Shown: positions 26,499 to 39,381, numbered from the stretch's first letter. The stretch is DNA of 64,000 nt from Pararhizobium sp. YC-54 (GCF_025847205.1 NZ_JAOYTH010000008.1:186001-250000), one strand, 5' to 3'. Made by a program: numbers and translations. The notes: generated by a model not told the origin, from the letters alone.

Positions 26499-27185
26499 AT
26501 GGACGAGACATCCTTACTGCAACGCCGCGCCGACGGCAGCGCCGGACCGATCCGGCGCACGGCGCTGCACGACACGCTGGTCAATCATCTGCGCGACATG
26601 ATCATCGAGGGCGACCTGGAGCCGGGCACACGCCTGCATGAAGGCCAGCTGGGTGAACAGCTCGGCGTTTCACGCACGCCGCTGCGCGAGGCGATCAAGT
26701 ATCTGGCCAGCGAAGGCCTGGTGGAACTGGTGCCGAGCCGGGGTGCCGTGGTGAAGCGCTTCAGCCCGAAGGATGTCCACGACATGCTGACGGTACTGCG
26801 CACGCTCGAGGAGCTTGCCGGAAGTCTCGCCTGCGAAGCAGCAAGCGATCAGGAGATCGCTCAGGTGCGGGCCCTGCACGACGAAATGATCGACCGCTAC
26901 AAAGCCGCCGACCGGCTGCAATATTACAAGCTCAACCAGGACATCCACACCGCGATCGTCCGGCTGGCGCAGAACAGTTCGCTGACCGATATCCATGCGA
27001 TGCTGCAGACCCGGCTGAAGCGCATCCGCTTCATTGGCCACGAAGGCCCGGAAAAATGGGCCGCCGCCGTTGGCGAGCACGAAGAAATGATCGCAGCACT
27101 CGAAGCCCGCGACAAGGCCCGCCTCTCCGAAGTCCTCGGCCGGCACCTGTTCAATGCCTGGGACAGGGTGCGGGCATCGCTTTAA
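26499..27185 (+). CDS. GntR-family (FadR/FCD subfamily) transcriptional regulator
   Basis: 228 aa from ATG 26499; ATG 26433 and 26442 in the same frame would add 19-22 residues. An N-terminal winged helix has HLRDMIIEGDLEPGTRLHE and LGVSRTPLREAIKYLASEGL. The C-terminal FCD ligand domain is helical with metal/ligand-type histidines (LNQDIHTAIV, VGEHEEMIAAL, LGRHLFNAW). FadR-type GntR proteins respond to sugar acids or carboxylates. It is divergent from pdxA across a gap with twin operators, so it probably controls that operon and itself, with the imported acid or an intermediate as inducer. Confidence 0.9.
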   Translation: MDETSLLQRRADGSAGPIRRTALHDTLVNHLRDMIIEGDLEPGTRLHEGQLGEQLGVSRTPLREAIKYLASEGLVELVPSRGAVVKRFSPKDVHDMLTVLRTLEELAGSLACEAASDQEIAQVRALHDEMIDRYKAADRLQYYKLNQDIHTAIVRLAQNSSLTDIHAMLQTRLKRIRFIGHEGPEKWAAAVGEHEEMIAALEARDKARLSEVLGRHLFNAWDRVRASL

Positions 27186-27227
27186 CACCCTTGATCTGAC
27201 CGGCACGCCTGAACAGGACTTGCGACC

Positions 27228-28238
27228 CTATTCGCTTCCGGGCGTAGCCGTCTCCCGCCGAAACGCCGCCGGGCTCTTTGACGTCCACTTTCGGAAGGCG
27301 CGATGGAAGGCGCTTGGTTCGGAATAGCCAAGTTGCGCGGCAACCTCTCCGACGCTGGCATCGCTGTTGAGCAGCATCTCGATGGCATGGTCGCGGCGGA
27401 TCTCGTCCTTGATGCCGGCATAGCTTTGGCCTTCACCTTGCAGACGATGGCGCAGCGTCGATGGCGACATATGCATCTGCTTGGCAAGAGCGCTGAACCC
27501 GGACCAGGCCGCCGGTGCCTGCTGGCGCAGCCGCTTGCGCACGGCGGCCGCAAGACCGGCGTCATAGCGATAGCGCACGAGAATATTGGCGGGCGCTCCG
27601 CGAAGAAACTGTTTCAAGGCCTGTTCGGTGCGGACAATCGGCAGCTTCAGCACCGAACGATCGAAGGCGAGGCGGCTGACGGGTTGCGAGAACTGCACGG
27701 GGGCGCCGAAGAAGAGGCGGTAATCAGCGCCCTCCAGCGGCTCGGCGCAGCGGAAATCAACCCTGCGGATCGGGATGCGGCGGCCAACCAGCCAGCAGGT
27801 GATACCGTGCAGCAGGATCCAGTAGGTCCGGTAGGCAAAGGCCGAACGGGCCTTGCCCTTGTCCGTCAGCACGATTTCAGCGAGGCCATCGCGGATGACC
27901 AGTTCGCCGCTCGGATCCTCAAGCACCACACCGAGAAAACGAAGCGCACGGCGAAGGGCCTGATCGAGCGTCTTCGCATGCAGCACGCAGTGACAGAGAA
28001 GCGTAAAACTGCCGCTGCGCATCGGCCGCTCGCCCATGCCGAAGAACTCGTCGTCCACTTCGGCCGCGACCGCCAGCCACAGCGCACCGTAACTTTCGGC
28101 GGAAATCGGTTTTTCGACAACGGGCGGCAATCCCAGCGAAGCCAAAAGCGGCGCCGTCGGCTTGCCCACCCGGCGCAGGCAATCGAGCGCCTCCTCGACA
28201 AACGAGGGCGAGATCATCCGCCGGTCCGCGTCCACCAT
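27228..28238 (-). CDS. AraC-family transcriptional regulator (Arabinose_bd-type N-domain)
   Basis: 336 aa from ATG 28238, preceded by GGGAGGAAG. The N-terminal two thirds resembles the Arabinose_bd domain of OruR/ArgR-like AraC regulators (SFVEEALDCLRRVGKPTAPLLASLG). The C-terminal double helix-turn-helix ends in LGYSEPSAFHRAFRKW near residue 310. It is divergent from the ten-gene branched-chain acyl-CoA operon across a 195-bp gap, which makes it the likely activator. The ligand could be a branched-chain 2-oxoacid or acyl-CoA, by analogy of position only. Confidence 0.88.
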   Translation of the reverse strand: MVDADRRMISPSFVEEALDCLRRVGKPTAPLLASLGLPPVVEKPISAESYGALWLAVAAEVDDEFFGMGERPMRSGSFTLLCHCVLHAKTLDQALRRALRFLGVVLEDPSGELVIRDGLAEIVLTDKGKARSAFAYRTYWILLHGITCWLVGRRIPIRRVDFRCAEPLEGADYRLFFGAPVQFSQPVSRLAFDRSVLKLPIVRTEQALKQFLRGAPANILVRYRYDAGLAAAVRKRLRQQAPAAWSGFSALAKQMHMSPSTLRHRLQGEGQSYAGIKDEIRRDHAIEMLLNSDASVGEVAAQLGYSEPSAFHRAFRKWTSKSPAAFRRETATPGSE

Positions 28239-28433
28239 CGGTCTTCCTCCCATATGGCAAAACCGGCCGAAAAATGAAGGACAGTTCTGTCATCGCTTGC
28301 AATACCGCGCAAGCGTAAAGTCCGGCAAGATGCTATGATGAAAATCAGGCATGATTGACGGAACGCGGCGGGGAGGCTGCATGACGTATCAGGGACTGAC
28401 TGCCGCGCGCCTTCGTACAGCAAAGGCAGCGCC

Positions 28434-29201
28434 ATGAAGATTTCCGATAAGGTTTTTGTGGTGACCGGCGGCGGCTCCGGTCTTGGTGCGGCTGTCACCC
28501 GCCTGCTGGCTGAGGCTGGCGCCCGCATTGTCGTCGCCGATATCAACCAGGATGCTGGCGCGCAGATCGCTGCCGATCTCGGGTCGAGCGCGCGGTTCAT
28601 CCGCACCGACGTCACCAGCGAGGCCGACGGGCAGGCCGCGATCCAGGCAGCCCTTGAGACCTTCGGCCACCTGCATGGCCTGGTGAACTGTGCCGGCGTT
28701 GCACCGGGCGAAAAGGTCCTTGGCCGCGACGGTCCGCATCGCCTTCAAAGTTTTGCACAGGCGATCGGCATCAACCTGGTCGGTACATTCAACATGGTCC
28801 GTCTTGCCGCTGCTGCCATCCAGACGCAGGAACCGGACGACGAGGGCGAACGCGGCATCATCGTCAACACGGCCTCTATCGCCGCCTTCGACGGACAGGT
28901 TGGCCAGGCGGCCTATTCGGCGTCCAAGGGTGGCGTCGTCGGCATGACGCTGCCGATCGCCCGCGAGCTCGCCCGCTACGGCATCCGTGTCGTCACCATC
29001 GCACCCGGCATTTTTGAAACGCCGATGATGGCCGGCATGCCGGCCGAAACCCAGGAAGCGCTCGGCAAGAGCGTGCCGTTTCCGCCGCGTCTCGGCCGCC
29101 CCGATGAATTTGCCGCTTTGGTGCGCCATATTTGCGAAAATACAATGCTGAATGGCGAGGTCATCCGCCTTGACGGCGCGCTGCGCATGGCGCCGCGTTG
29201 A
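28434..29201 (+). CDS. Short-chain dehydrogenase, 3-hydroxy-2-methylbutyryl-CoA dehydrogenase-like
   Basis: 255 aa SDR with cofactor motif TGGGSGLG (residues 11-18) and catalytic YSASK near residue 160. The sequence resembles type II 3-hydroxyacyl-CoA dehydrogenase (HSD17B10), which oxidises 3-hydroxy-2-methylbutyryl-CoA in isoleucine breakdown with NAD+. It is the first gene of the operon, followed 22 bp later by a thiolase that would take the next step. Both neighbours and family agree, so the isoleucine role is likely. Confidence 0.82.
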   Translation: MKISDKVFVVTGGGSGLGAAVTRLLAEAGARIVVADINQDAGAQIAADLGSSARFIRTDVTSEADGQAAIQAALETFGHLHGLVNCAGVAPGEKVLGRDGPHRLQSFAQAIGINLVGTFNMVRLAAAAIQTQEPDDEGERGIIVNTASIAAFDGQVGQAAYSASKGGVVGMTLPIARELARYGIRVVTIAPGIFETPMMAGMPAETQEALGKSVPFPPRLGRPDEFAALVRHICENTMLNGEVIRLDGALRMAPR

Positions 29202-29223
29202 GGCAGGTATCCTGGAGGTTGAA

Positions 29224-30411
29224 ATGACACTGCATGATCCCATCGTCATCGTCGGCTCCGCCCGCACCGCCATGGGCGGTTTCCAGGGCGACCTGAAGGA
29301 CGCGACGGCGCCTGAGCTTGGCGCCGCAGCCATCCGCGCCGCCCTGGAGCGCAGCGGCGTTGCGCCGGATGCGGTCGAAGAAGTCGTGTTCGGCTGCGTG
29401 CTGCCGGCAGGGCAGGGGCAGGCCCCGGCCCGGCAGGCGGCGATCGGCGCTGGCCTGCCTTTTGCGACTGGCGCGACCACCGTCAACAAGATGTGCGGCT
29501 CGGGCATGAAGGCCACGATGCTGGCGCATGACCTGGTCCTGGCGGGCAGCGCCAGCATCGCGGTTGCCGGCGGCATGGAAAGCATGAGCAATGCGCCCTA
29601 TCTGCTGGACCGTGCCCGCGGCGGCTACCGGCTCGGCCATGGCCGTGTCATCGACCATATGTTCCTCGACGGGCTGGAGGATGCCTATGACAAGGGACGC
29701 CTGATGGGGACATTCGCCGAAGACTGCGCCGAGGCCTACCAGTTCACCCGCCCGGCCCAGGACGATTTTGCCGTGACGTCGCTCAACCGCGCGCAGAAAG
29801 CCATCCGCGAGGGCCTTTTCGACGCCGAGATCACGCCTGTCATCATCAAGACGGGAAAGACGGAGCAGGTCGTCGAGCGCGACGAGCAGCCGGGCAAGGC
29901 AAGGCTCGAAAAGATCCCGACCCTGAAACCCGCTTTCCGCGAAAACGGCACGGTGACAGCAGCCAATGCCAGCTCGATTTCCGATGGCGCGGCAGCGCTG
30001 GTGCTGATGCGCCGCTCCGAGGCCGATCGCCGGGGACTGTCTCCGCTTGCCACCATCGCCGGCCACGCAACCCACGCGCAGGCGCCCAATCTCTTTGCCA
30101 CCGCCCCGATCGGCGCTCTGAAAAAACTCAGCGAACGCACCGGTTGGGACCTCAGATATGTCGACCTGTACGAGATCAACGAAGCCTTCGCCGTCGTCGC
30201 CATGGCGGCGATGCGCGATCTCGACCTGCCGCATGACAAGGTCAATGTGCATGGCGGTGCCTGCGCGCTCGGCCATCCCATCGGCGCATCCGGCGCCCGC
30301 GTCATCGTCACATTGCTGGCGGCCCTTGAGCGCTACGATCTGAAGCGCGGCATGGCCTCGCTCTGCATCGGCGGCGGCGAGGCGACGGCGATTGCGGTCG
30401 AGCGGCATTAA
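29224..30411 (+). CDS. Acetyl-CoA C-acyltransferase (thiolase)
   Basis: 395 aa from ATG 29224 (GGAGG at 29213-29217). The nucleophilic cysteine is in [12 protein letters not shown] near residue 91, NEAFA lies near residue 320, and the C-terminal [17 protein letters not shown] carries the general base residues. It cleaves 2-methylacetoacetyl-CoA to acetyl-CoA and propionyl-CoA in the isoleucine route; acetoacetyl-CoA is also possible. It sits between the SDR and the acyl-CoA dehydrogenase in the same operon. Confidence 0.9.
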   Translation: MTLHDPIVIVGSARTAMGGFQGDLKDATAPELGAAAIRAALERSGVAPDAVEEVVFGCVLPAGQGQAPARQAAIGAGLPFATGATTVNKMCGSGMKATMLAHDLVLAGSASIAVAGGMESMSNAPYLLDRARGGYRLGHGRVIDHMFLDGLEDAYDKGRLMGTFAEDCAEAYQFTRPAQDDFAVTSLNRAQKAIREGLFDAEITPVIIKTGKTEQVVERDEQPGKARLEKIPTLKPAFRENGTVTAANASSISDGAAALVLMRRSEADRRGLSPLATIAGHATHAQAPNLFATAPIGALKKLSERTGWDLRYVDLYEINEAFAVVAMAAMRDLDLPHDKVNVHGGACALGHPIGASGARVIVTLLAALERYDLKRGMASLCIGGGEATAIAVERH

Positions 30412-30427
30412 GGGAGGGCGCCGGTCA

Positions 30428-31555
30428 ATGATCCTGTCTGAACAGCAAATCCAGATTCGCGATATGGCTCGCGATTTTGCCCGCGAGCGGCTTATGCCGG
30501 GTGCCGCCGAGCGCGACGTGTCGCATGCGTTTCCAAAAGACGAGCTGAAGGAAATGGGCGAACTCGGCTTCCTCGGCATGCTGGTGCCGGAAGCCTATGG
30601 CGGTTCGGAAACCGGCACTGTTGCCTATGCCGTGGCGATCGAGGAAATCGCCGCCGGTGACGGTCCCTGCTCGACCATCATGAGCGTGCACAGTTCGGTC
30701 GGCTGTGTGCCGATCCTGAAATTCGGCACCGAGGAACAAAAGCAGCGCTTCCTGCCGAAACTGGCCTCCGGGGAATGGATCGGCGGCTTCGCGCTGACCG
30801 AGCCGCAGGCCGGCTCGGATGCCTCGAACCTGCGCACCCGCGCCCGCCGCGACGGCGATCATTATGTGCTCGACGGCGCCAAGCAGTTCATCACCTCAGG
30901 CAAGAACGGCAACGTTATCATCGTCTTCGCCGTCACCGATCCCGATGCCGGCAAAAAGGGAATTACCGCCTTCATCGTGCCGACGGATACGCCGGGCTAT
31001 GAGGTCGTTCGCGTCGAACACAAGCTCGGCCTGCATTCCTCCGACACCTGCCAGATCGCCTTTACCAACATGCGTATTCCCGCGGACCTGCGGCTGGGCG
31101 CCGAGGGAGAGGGCTACAGGATCGCGCTGGCAAACCTCGAAGGCGGACGCATCGGCATCGCCTCGCAGTCGGTCGGCATGGCGCGCGCCGCCTTCGAGGC
31201 CGCCCGCGACTATGCCCGCGAACGCATCACGTTCGGCAAGCCGATCATCGAGCATCAGGCCGTTGCCTTCCGCCTTGCCGACATGGCGACGCAAATCGCG
31301 GCGGCACGGCAGATGGTGCTCAACGCCGCCGAACTCAAGGAAGCCGGAGAGCCCTGTCTGACGGAAGCCTCCATGGCCAAGCTGTTTGCTTCGGAAATGG
31401 CGGAAAAAGTCTGCTCGGACGCGATCCAGATCCATGGCGGTTACGGATACATGTCGGACTATCCGGTCGAGCGCATCTATCGCGATGTCCGCATCTGCCA
31501 GATCTATGAGGGAACAAGCGACGTGCAGCGCATCGTCATTGCGCGTAGTCTATAA
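30428..31555 (+). CDS. Acyl-CoA dehydrogenase, short/branched-chain type
   Basis: 375 aa from ATG 30428. It has the family signature [19 protein letters not shown] (near residue 120) and [20 protein letters not shown], with the catalytic glutamate in YEGTSDVQR near the C-terminus. It uses FAD to form the 2,3-double bond in isobutyryl-CoA or 2-methylbutyryl-CoA, passing electrons to ETF. The operon setting favours a branched-chain substrate over a straight-chain one. It starts 16 bp after the thiolase stop. Confidence 0.9.
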   Translation: MILSEQQIQIRDMARDFARERLMPGAAERDVSHAFPKDELKEMGELGFLGMLVPEAYGGSETGTVAYAVAIEEIAAGDGPCSTIMSVHSSVGCVPILKFGTEEQKQRFLPKLASGEWIGGFALTEPQAGSDASNLRTRARRDGDHYVLDGAKQFITSGKNGNVIIVFAVTDPDAGKKGITAFIVPTDTPGYEVVRVEHKLGLHSSDTCQIAFTNMRIPADLRLGAEGEGYRIALANLEGGRIGIASQSVGMARAAFEAARDYARERITFGKPIIEHQAVAFRLADMATQIAAARQMVLNAAELKEAGEPCLTEASMAKLFASEMAEKVCSDAIQIHGGYGYMSDYPVERIYRDVRICQIYEGTSDVQRIVIARSL

Positions 31556-31583
31556 AACAAGAGACCCCGCTTTCCGGGAGTGA

Positions 31584-32855
<1,272 letters not shown>

Positions 32856-32856
32856 C

Positions 32857-33870
32857 ATGGCCAGAATGACGATGATCGAGGCCGTGCGCAGCGCCATGGA
32901 TGTCTCGATGGAGCGCGACGATGACGTGGTGGTGTTCGGCGAGGATGTCGGCTATTTCGGCGGCGTCTTCCGCTGCACCCAGGGGCTGCAGGCGAAATAC
33001 GGCAAGACCCGCTGCTTCGATGCGCCGATCAGCGAAAGCGGCATTGTCGGCACGGCGATCGGCATGGCCGCCTACGGCCTGAAACCCTGCGTCGAGATCC
33101 AGTTCGCCGACTATATGTACCCAGCCTATGACCAGATCACCCAGGAAGCCGCCCGCATCCGCTACCGCTCGAACGGCGATTTCACCTGCCCGATCGTACT
33201 CAGAATGCCGACCGGCGGCGGCATTTTCGGCGGGCAGACGCACAGCCAGAGCCCGGAGGCACTGTTTACCCATGTCTGCGGCCTGAAGGTTGTCGTTCCA
33301 TCCAACCCCTATGATGCCAAGGGCCTGCTGATCGCCTCGATCGAAGACCCTGATCCGGTGATGTTCCTCGAACCGAAGCGCCTCTACAACGGCCCCTTCG
33401 ACGGCCATCATGAACGACCGGTGACGCCCTGGTCCAAGCATGAGCTGGGCGAGGTACCGGAAGGCCATTACAGCATTCCGATCGGCAAGGCCGAAATCCG
33501 CCGGCAGGGCTCTGCGGTCACCGTCGTCGCCTATGGCACCATGGTGCATGTGGCGCTGGCGGCGGCCGAAGAAATGGGCATCGATGCGGAAGTGATCGAC
33601 CTGCGCAGCCTGCTGCCGCTCGATCTCGACACGATCGTGCAATCGGTTACCAAGACCGGCCGCTGCGTCGTCGTCCACGAGGCAACCCTGACCTCAGGCT
33701 ATGGCGCCGAACTTGCAGCACTCGTGCAGGAACATTGCTTCTATCATCTGGAGGCCCCCGTCGTTCGCGTCACGGGCTGGGACACGCCCTATCCGCATGC
33801 ACAGGAATGGGATTATTTCCCCGGACCCGGCCGTGTCGGACGCGCGCTTGCCGAAGTCATGGAGGCGTGA
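32857..33870 (+). CDS. bkdA2: Branched-chain 2-oxoacid dehydrogenase E1 beta subunit
   Basis: 337 aa from ATG 32857, immediately after the E1 alpha stop. It has the transketolase-type pyrimidine-binding and C-terminal domains, with VVVFGEDVGYFGGVF near residue 25 and CPIVLRMPTGGGIFGGQTHSQ near residue 110. It pairs with the alpha subunit in the thiamine-dependent decarboxylase. Two bases separate it from the E2 gene. Confidence 0.93.
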   Translation: MARMTMIEAVRSAMDVSMERDDDVVVFGEDVGYFGGVFRCTQGLQAKYGKTRCFDAPISESGIVGTAIGMAAYGLKPCVEIQFADYMYPAYDQITQEAARIRYRSNGDFTCPIVLRMPTGGGIFGGQTHSQSPEALFTHVCGLKVVVPSNPYDAKGLLIASIEDPDPVMFLEPKRLYNGPFDGHHERPVTPWSKHELGEVPEGHYSIPIGKAEIRRQGSAVTVVAYGTMVHVALAAAEEMGIDAEVIDLRSLLPLDLDTIVQSVTKTGRCVVVHEATLTSGYGAELAALVQEHCFYHLEAPVVRVTGWDTPYPHAQEWDYFPGPGRVGRALAEVMEA

Positions 33871-33872
33871 CC

Positions 33873-35144
33873 ATGGGTGAATTTGTCATCAAGATGCCGG
33901 ATGTCGGCGAAGGCGTGGCGGAAGCCGAGCTTGTCGAATGGCATGTGAAGCCCGGCGATCCGGTCCGTGAAGACATGGTGCTCGCCGCCGTCATGACCGA
34001 CAAGGCAACGGTCGAAATCCCGTCGCCGGTCACCGGTACCGTTCTCTGGCTCGGCGCCGAGATCGGCGACACCGTTGCCGTCAAGGCACCCCTGGTGCGC
34101 ATTCAGATCGCAGGCGAGGGCGGTGAGGCGGATGCGGTTCCGATGGCGGAAACGGTGACCATAGAAACTGCCGAACAGCCCGTCGAAAAGGTGAGAAGCC
34201 CGCCACCGGTCGAGATCAGGAAACCCGTGCAGGCCGCACCGGTTGCCAGGGCCCCGGCGCAGACCCTCGCGGAGAAACCGCTTGCTTCGCCTGCCGTCCG
34301 CCTTCGGGCACAGGAGGGCGGCATCGACCTGCGTCAGGTGACGGGCACCGGCCCGGCCGGGCGCATCACCCATGACGACCTCGACCAGTTCCTTGCCCGT
34401 GGCGCGCAACCGCAACCGGCGCCCACGGGCCTTGCCCGCAAAACCGCCGTCGAGGAGATCAAGGTCACCGGCCTGCGCCGCCGCATCTCGGAAAAGATGG
34501 TGCTGGCGACGTCACGCATTCCCCATATCACCTATGTCGAGGAAATCGACGTCACCGATCTGGAAGACCTGCGCGCGACGATGAACGCCGGCCGCAAGCC
34601 GGACCAGACGAAGCTGACGATCCTGCCTTTCCTGATGCGGGCAATGGTCAGGACCATCGATGAACAGCCCGTCGTCAACGCCACCTTCGACGACGACGCC
34701 GGCATCATCAGCCGCCACGCGGCCGTGCATATCGGTATCGCCACTCAGACGCCGGCCGGCCTAACCGTGCCGGTGGTGCGCCATGCGGAAGCGCGCGGCA
34801 TCTGGGAGTGCGCCGCCGAACTGGTGCGGCTGGCGGAAGCCGCCCGCACAGGCTCGGCCCTGCGTGAAGAACTCTCAGGTTCGACCATCACCATTACCTC
34901 GCTCGGCGCCATGGGCGGCATCGCCACCACACCGATCATCAATCACCCGGAAGTGGCGATCGTCGGCGTCAACAAGATCATGACCCGCCCGGTCTGGGAC
35001 GGAAGCCAGTTCATCCCGCGCAAGATGATGAATCTGTCGTCCAGCTTCGACCACCGGGTGGTGGACGGCTGGGATGCGGCGACCTTCGTCCAGCGGATCA
35101 AGGTCCTGCTCGAAACCCCCGCGCTGATTTTCATTGAAAGCTGA
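33873..35144 (+). CDS. bkdB: Branched-chain 2-oxoacid dehydrogenase E2, lipoamide acyltransferase
   Basis: 423 aa from ATG 33873. It has one lipoyl domain (lysine in [12 protein letters not shown], about residue 45), a Pro/Ala/Glu-rich linker, a peripheral subunit-binding domain ([20 protein letters not shown], about 140-160) and a catalytic acyltransferase domain ending in [16 protein letters not shown] with the HxxxDG active site. It transfers the acyl group to CoA. A single lipoyl domain is normal for branched-chain E2. Confidence 0.94.
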   Translation: MGEFVIKMPDVGEGVAEAELVEWHVKPGDPVREDMVLAAVMTDKATVEIPSPVTGTVLWLGAEIGDTVAVKAPLVRIQIAGEGGEADAVPMAETVTIETAEQPVEKVRSPPPVEIRKPVQAAPVARAPAQTLAEKPLASPAVRLRAQEGGIDLRQVTGTGPAGRITHDDLDQFLARGAQPQPAPTGLARKTAVEEIKVTGLRRRISEKMVLATSRIPHITYVEEIDVTDLEDLRATMNAGRKPDQTKLTILPFLMRAMVRTIDEQPVVNATFDDDAGIISRHAAVHIGIATQTPAGLTVPVVRHAEARGIWECAAELVRLAEAARTGSALREELSGSTITITSLGAMGGIATTPIINHPEVAIVGVNKIMTRPVWDGSQFIPRKMMNLSSSFDHRVVDGWDAATFVQRIKVLLETPALIFIES

Positions 35145-35148
35145 GCCC

Positions 35149-36540
35149 ATGAAAGAGATCGTCTGCAAACTTCTCGTCATCGGCGCAGGCCCGGGAGGCT
35201 ATATCTGCGCCATCCGGGCCGGACAGCTCGGGGTCGATACCGTCATCGTCGAGGCCGTCAAGGCCGGCGGTACCTGCCTCAATATCGGCTGCATTCCCTC
35301 CAAGGCACTCATCCATGCTGCCGAGGAATTCGAGAAGGTCAGCCATATGGCTGGCAATGGCGGCCCGCTCGGCATCACTGTCGAAACGCCGAAACTCGAC
35401 CTCGCCAAGACCATCGCCTGGAAGGACGGCATCGTCGGCCGGCTAAACAGTGGTGTGCTCGGCCTGCTGCGCAAGGCCAAGGTCAAGATCGTCCATGGCC
35501 GGGCGCAATTCCGCGACGGCAAGACCGTCGAGGTCGAGACGGAAACCGGAACGCAGGTCATCCGCGCTGAAACAGTCGTGATCGCGACAGGTTCGGAGCC
35601 GGTCGAACTGCCGTTCCTGCCCTTCGGCGGACCGGTGATTTCCTCCACGGACGCTCTGTCTTTGAAAACTGTGCCGCAAAAGCTGGTCGTGGTCGGCGGC
35701 GGCTATATCGGACTTGAGCTGGGTACCGCCTTTGCCAAGATGGGCGCACAGGTAACCGTGGTCGAAGCGACGCCACAGATCCTGCCACAATATGATGCCG
35801 AGCTGGTCAAGCCGGTGGCCAAGCGGCTCGCCGATCTCGGCATTCGTGTTTTGACCGGTGCCAGGGCCAAGGGACTTTCAGGCAATGCGCTGCTGATCGA
35901 GACCGCCGAAGGTACGGAAGAACAGCTTGAGGCCGACAAGATTCTCGTGACCGTCGGCCGCAAGCCGCGCACGGAGGGATGGGGACTGGACGAGCTGGAC
36001 CTAGACCGCGCCGGCAAATTCCTGCGCATCGACGACCGGTGCCGGACCTCGATGCGCGGCATTCATGCCATTGGCGACATCACCGGCGAGCCGATGCTGG
36101 CCCATCGCGCCATGGCGCAGGGCGAGATGGTCGCCGAAATCGTCGCCGGCAGGAAACGCACATGGGACAAGCGCTGCATTCCGGCCGTCTGTTTTACCGA
36201 CCCGGAAATCGTCACTGCCGGCCTGTCGCCGGACGAGGCGCGTGCGCAGGGTTACGACGTACGTGTCGGGCAATTCCCGTTCAATGCCAATGGCCGCGCC
36301 ATGACCATGCTCTCGGAAGACGGTTTCGTGCGCATCGTCGCGCGTGCGGACAGCAATCTCGTTCTCGGCATTCAGGCCGTTGGCGCCGGTGTTTCCGAGC
36401 TGTCGAGCGCCTTTGCGCTGGCAATCGAAATGGGCGCCCGTCTCGAGGACGTCGCCGCGACGATCCATGCGCATCCGACACGCAGCGAAGGCTTCCAGGA
36501 AGCCGCCTTGAAAGCCCTTGGCCATGCCCTCCATATCTGA
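35149..36540 (+). CDS. lpdV: Dihydrolipoyl dehydrogenase (E3 of the branched-chain complex)
   Basis: 463 aa from ATG 35149. It has FAD motif [19 protein letters not shown], redox disulfide [18 protein letters not shown] near residue 45, the NAD motif [12 protein letters not shown], and the catalytic [13 protein letters not shown] at the C-terminus. It reoxidises the lipoyl groups of E2 with NAD+. Being encoded in the operon, it is probably dedicated to this complex, like LpdV (LPD-Val) of Pseudomonas. It overlaps the next gene by 17 bp. Confidence 0.94.
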   Translation: MKEIVCKLLVIGAGPGGYICAIRAGQLGVDTVIVEAVKAGGTCLNIGCIPSKALIHAAEEFEKVSHMAGNGGPLGITVETPKLDLAKTIAWKDGIVGRLNSGVLGLLRKAKVKIVHGRAQFRDGKTVEVETETGTQVIRAETVVIATGSEPVELPFLPFGGPVISSTDALSLKTVPQKLVVVGGGYIGLELGTAFAKMGAQVTVVEATPQILPQYDAELVKPVAKRLADLGIRVLTGARAKGLSGNALLIETAEGTEEQLEADKILVTVGRKPRTEGWGLDELDLDRAGKFLRIDDRCRTSMRGIHAIGDITGEPMLAHRAMAQGEMVAEIVAGRKRTWDKRCIPAVCFTDPEIVTAGLSPDEARAQGYDVRVGQFPFNANGRAMTMLSEDGFVRIVARADSNLVLGIQAVGAGVSELSSAFALAIEMGARLEDVAATIHAHPTRSEGFQEAALKALGHALHI

Positions 36541-37627
36541 AACCGCCACCGCTGAACCCGAGACACTGGTTGAACGCCACGGCGGGCTCGGCCGTATCCG
36601 GCTCAACCGCCCCAAGGCGCTCAACAGTCTGACACTGCGGATGGTGCGCGACATCGAGGCGGCACTGGACGATTTCCAGGGTGACCCGGCCATTGCAGCC
36701 GTGCTTGTCACCGGCGAGGGGGAGCGCGGCCTTTGCGCCGGCGGCGATATCCGCGCCATCTATGACGGCGGGAAAGCCGGCTCGGACGCGCCAGCGACGT
36801 TCTGGCGCGAGGAGTACACGCTCAACGCCCGCATCGGCCGCATTCCGAAACCCTATGTCGCCGTCATGGACGGCATCGTCATGGGCGGCGGTGTCGGTAT
36901 CTCCGTCTATGGCAGCCACCGGATCGTCACGGAGCGCACCCGCTTCGCCATGCCGGAAACCGGCATCGGCTTTTTCCCGGATATCGGGGCATCGTGGTTC
37001 CTGACACGCCACGCAGGCGAGCTGGGAACCTATGCCGGCCTGACCGGCGAACCGCTCGGCCCCGCCGACGTCATCCTCGCCGGGCTTGCCGATGTTTTTG
37101 TCCATTCCGGGCGGCTTCCGGCCTTGATCGAGACTTTGGCATCGCTGCCAGCGGGAAGTCCGCGTGAAGCGGTTTCAGCCGCGATCGAAGGTTGTTCAGA
37201 AATGCCGCCAGCCGGTGTTCTCGAACCCCTGAAAGAAGCAATCGATCGCCTCTTCGCCTTCGACACCATCGAAGATATTCTGGAGACGTTGCGCCGGGAT
37301 GGCAGTCCTTTCGCCGAAAAGGCCCTGTCCGTTCTTTCGGTCAAATCACCGCTCAGTCTGAGCGTCACGCTGCGGCTGCTGCGGCTTGGCCGGCAAACCG
37401 CACGGCTGGAAGACTGCCTTGAACGGGAATTTGCGGCAACGGCCGCGGTTCTGCGCAGCCATGATTTCTACGAGGGCGTGCGTGCCGCGGTGATCGACAA
37501 GGACCGCAATCCGCAATGGCGGCCGGCCCGGCTTGCCGATGTCACCGCAGCCGATATCGACGCTTATTTCCAGCCATCTGCCCACCCGCTTTTTGCGGAT
37601 ATGATCAAGGAAGGATCACGAACATGA
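36524..37627 (+). CDS. 3-hydroxyisobutyryl-CoA hydrolase (enoyl-CoA hydratase/isomerase family)
   Basis: 367 aa from ATG 36524. The length and the motifs [15 protein letters not shown] (oxyanion hole) and [16 protein letters not shown] (catalytic glutamate) are typical of HIBCH rather than of ordinary 260-residue hydratases. It releases free 3-hydroxyisobutyrate from its CoA ester in valine breakdown. The next gene, overlapping by 4 bp, encodes the enzyme that oxidises that product, which strongly supports this choice. Confidence 0.88.
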   Translation: MPSISETATAEPETLVERHGGLGRIRLNRPKALNSLTLRMVRDIEAALDDFQGDPAIAAVLVTGEGERGLCAGGDIRAIYDGGKAGSDAPATFWREEYTLNARIGRIPKPYVAVMDGIVMGGGVGISVYGSHRIVTERTRFAMPETGIGFFPDIGASWFLTRHAGELGTYAGLTGEPLGPADVILAGLADVFVHSGRLPALIETLASLPAGSPREAVSAAIEGCSEMPPAGVLEPLKEAIDRLFAFDTIEDILETLRRDGSPFAEKALSVLSVKSPLSLSVTLRLLRLGRQTARLEDCLEREFAATAAVLRSHDFYEGVRAAVIDKDRNPQWRPARLADVTAADIDAYFQPSAHPLFADMIKEGSRT

Positions 37628-38514
37628 CGATCGGCTTTATCGGTCTCGGTCATATGGGTGGCCCGATGGCCGCCAATCTCGTCAAGGCGGGCCATGCGGT
37701 CAACGGCTTCGATCTTTCACAGCCGCTGCTGGACGAAGCGCGCAGCAAGGGCGTCACCGCCTGCGCGTCGCTTGGCCAAGCCGTCGCGGGCGTCGATACG
37801 GTCATCACCATGCTTCCCGCCGGCAAACATGTCCTGTCGGTCTGGCAGGAACTGGTGGCAGTGGTCCCATCCGGCACGCTTTTGATCGACTGCTCGACCA
37901 TCGATATTAACAGCGCCCGCAAGGCGCATGAGATGGCGGCCGGGAAGGGCTGCCCGTCGCTCGATGCGCCCGTATCCGGCGGAACGGGCGGCGCCGCTGC
38001 CGGTACGCTGACGTTCATGATCGGCGGCGATGAGGATGTGTTCTCGAAATCTCAGCCGGTCTTCCAAGCGATGGGAAAGCGCATCATCCATTGCGGCGAC
38101 GCCACTGCAGGGCAGGCGGCCAAAATCTGCAACAACATGATCCTCGGCATCAGCATGATCGCCGTCGGCGAGGCTTTCGTGCTCGGCGAAAAGCTCGGCC
38201 TGTCGCATCAGGCGCTGTTCGATGTCGCCTCGGTATCGTCGGGCCAGTGCTGGTCGCTCAGCACTTACTGCCCGGTGCCCGGCCCGGTTCCCACGTCGCC
38301 GGCCAATAACGGCTACAAGCCCGGATTTGCCGGCGCGCTGATGCTGAAGGATCTGAAGCTTTCGCAGGAGGCAGCGCAGTCGGCCGGCGCCACGACGCCA
38401 CTTGGCGCCAAGGCCGCCGAGCTCTACGCGCTGTTCAACGAGCTTGGAAACGCCGACAAGGATTTCTCCGGCATCATCGACATGCTACGGCAACAATCCG
38501 GCAGCACCGCCTGA
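37624..38514 (+). CDS. mmsB: 3-hydroxyisobutyrate dehydrogenase
   Basis: 296 aa from ATG 37624, overlapping the hydrolase by 4 bp. It has N-terminal NAD motif [16 protein letters not shown], the substrate box [16 protein letters not shown] near residue 118, and the catalytic lysine in [13 protein letters not shown] near residue 170. It oxidises 3-hydroxyisobutyrate to methylmalonate semialdehyde. The following enzyme of the route, methylmalonate-semialdehyde dehydrogenase (mmsA), is not in this operon and must be encoded elsewhere. Confidence 0.92.
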   Translation: MTIGFIGLGHMGGPMAANLVKAGHAVNGFDLSQPLLDEARSKGVTACASLGQAVAGVDTVITMLPAGKHVLSVWQELVAVVPSGTLLIDCSTIDINSARKAHEMAAGKGCPSLDAPVSGGTGGAAAGTLTFMIGGDEDVFSKSQPVFQAMGKRIIHCGDATAGQAAKICNNMILGISMIAVGEAFVLGEKLGLSHQALFDVASVSSGQCWSLSTYCPVPGPVPTSPANNGYKPGFAGALMLKDLKLSQEAAQSAGATTPLGAKAAELYALFNELGNADKDFSGIIDMLRQQSGSTA

Positions 38515-38551
38515 CAAAAACCTTGAACCGTCCGCCAAGAGGATCACGCCC

Positions 38552-39322
38552 ATGGAAAAACCGATCATCGTCGAACAGCAGGACCGGGTGGTCATCGTCA
38601 CGCTGAACCGGCCCGCCGCCCGTAACGCGCTCAATTCCGAGATCATGAACGCACTGGCGACCGAACTTGCGCCGCTTGACCGCGACCCGGGTGTCGGTTG
38701 TTTCGTGCTGACCGGCTCCGACAAGGCGTTTGCCGCAGGCGCCGATATCAAGGAGATGGCAGGCAAGTCCTTCCCGGACATGTTCGGCGAAGACTTCTTT
38801 GCCGCCTGGGACCGGTTCGCATCCTTCCGCACGCCGAAGATCGCTGCGGTCTCCGGCTATGCGCTGGGCGGCGGATGCGAACTGGCGATGATGTGCGACA
38901 TGATCTTTGCCGCCGACACGGCCATGTTCGGCCAGCCCGAGATCAAGCTCGGCGTCATCCCCGGCATGGGCGGCTCGCAGCGGCTGACCAAGCTGGTTGG
39001 CAAGGCAAAGGCGATGGACATGATCCTGACGGGACGAATGATGGATGCGGCCGAGGCCGAGCGCTGCGGACTTGCCGCCCGCGTCCTGCCGGCAGACAAG
39101 CTCATGGATGAGACGCTGGCCGCCGCCCGCACGATTGCCGGTTACGGCAAGGCCGCCACCATGGCGGCGCGCGAGGCGGTCGATCGCGCTCTCGAAGGCG
39201 GGTTGCGGGAGGGCATCCTGTTCGAACGCCGCATTTTCCACGCGCTGTTCGCCACCAGCGACCAGAAGGAAGGCATGGCCGCCTTCATCGAAAAGCGTCC
39301 CCCGCAGTTTCAGGGCAAATAG
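38552..39322 (+). CDS. Enoyl-CoA hydratase
   Basis: 256 aa from ATG 38552 (AAGAGGA at 38537-38543). It has oxyanion-hole motif [12 protein letters not shown] near residue 62 and both catalytic glutamate regions, [11 protein letters not shown] and [19 protein letters not shown]. It hydrates methacrylyl-CoA, tiglyl-CoA or similar products of the acyl-CoA dehydrogenase in the operon. It is the last gene, ending 18 bp before a 12-bp hairpin. Confidence 0.9.
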   Translation: MEKPIIVEQQDRVVIVTLNRPAARNALNSEIMNALATELAPLDRDPGVGCFVLTGSDKAFAAGADIKEMAGKSFPDMFGEDFFAAWDRFASFRTPKIAAVSGYALGGGCELAMMCDMIFAADTAMFGQPEIKLGVIPGMGGSQRLTKLVGKAKAMDMILTGRMMDAAEAERCGLAARVLPADKLMDETLAAARTIAGYGKAATMAAREAVDRALEGGLREGILFERRIFHALFATSDQKEGMAAFIEKRPPQFQGK

Positions 39323-39340
39323 AATTTCGGCCGACACATG

Positions 39341-39370
39341 ATGCGCTGAAGGGGCCGGCCTTCAGCGCAT
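39341..39370. terminator. Hairpin between the convergent branched-chain operon and MBL gene
   Basis: A perfect 12-bp stem (ATGCGCTGAAGG at 39341-39352, complement at 39359-39370) with a 6-nt GGCCGG loop lies between two convergent stop codons, 18 bp and 11 bp away. It lacks a long T-tract on either side but is placed to end both transcripts. Confidence 0.65.
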
Positions 39371-39381
39371 TGCCTACCCGG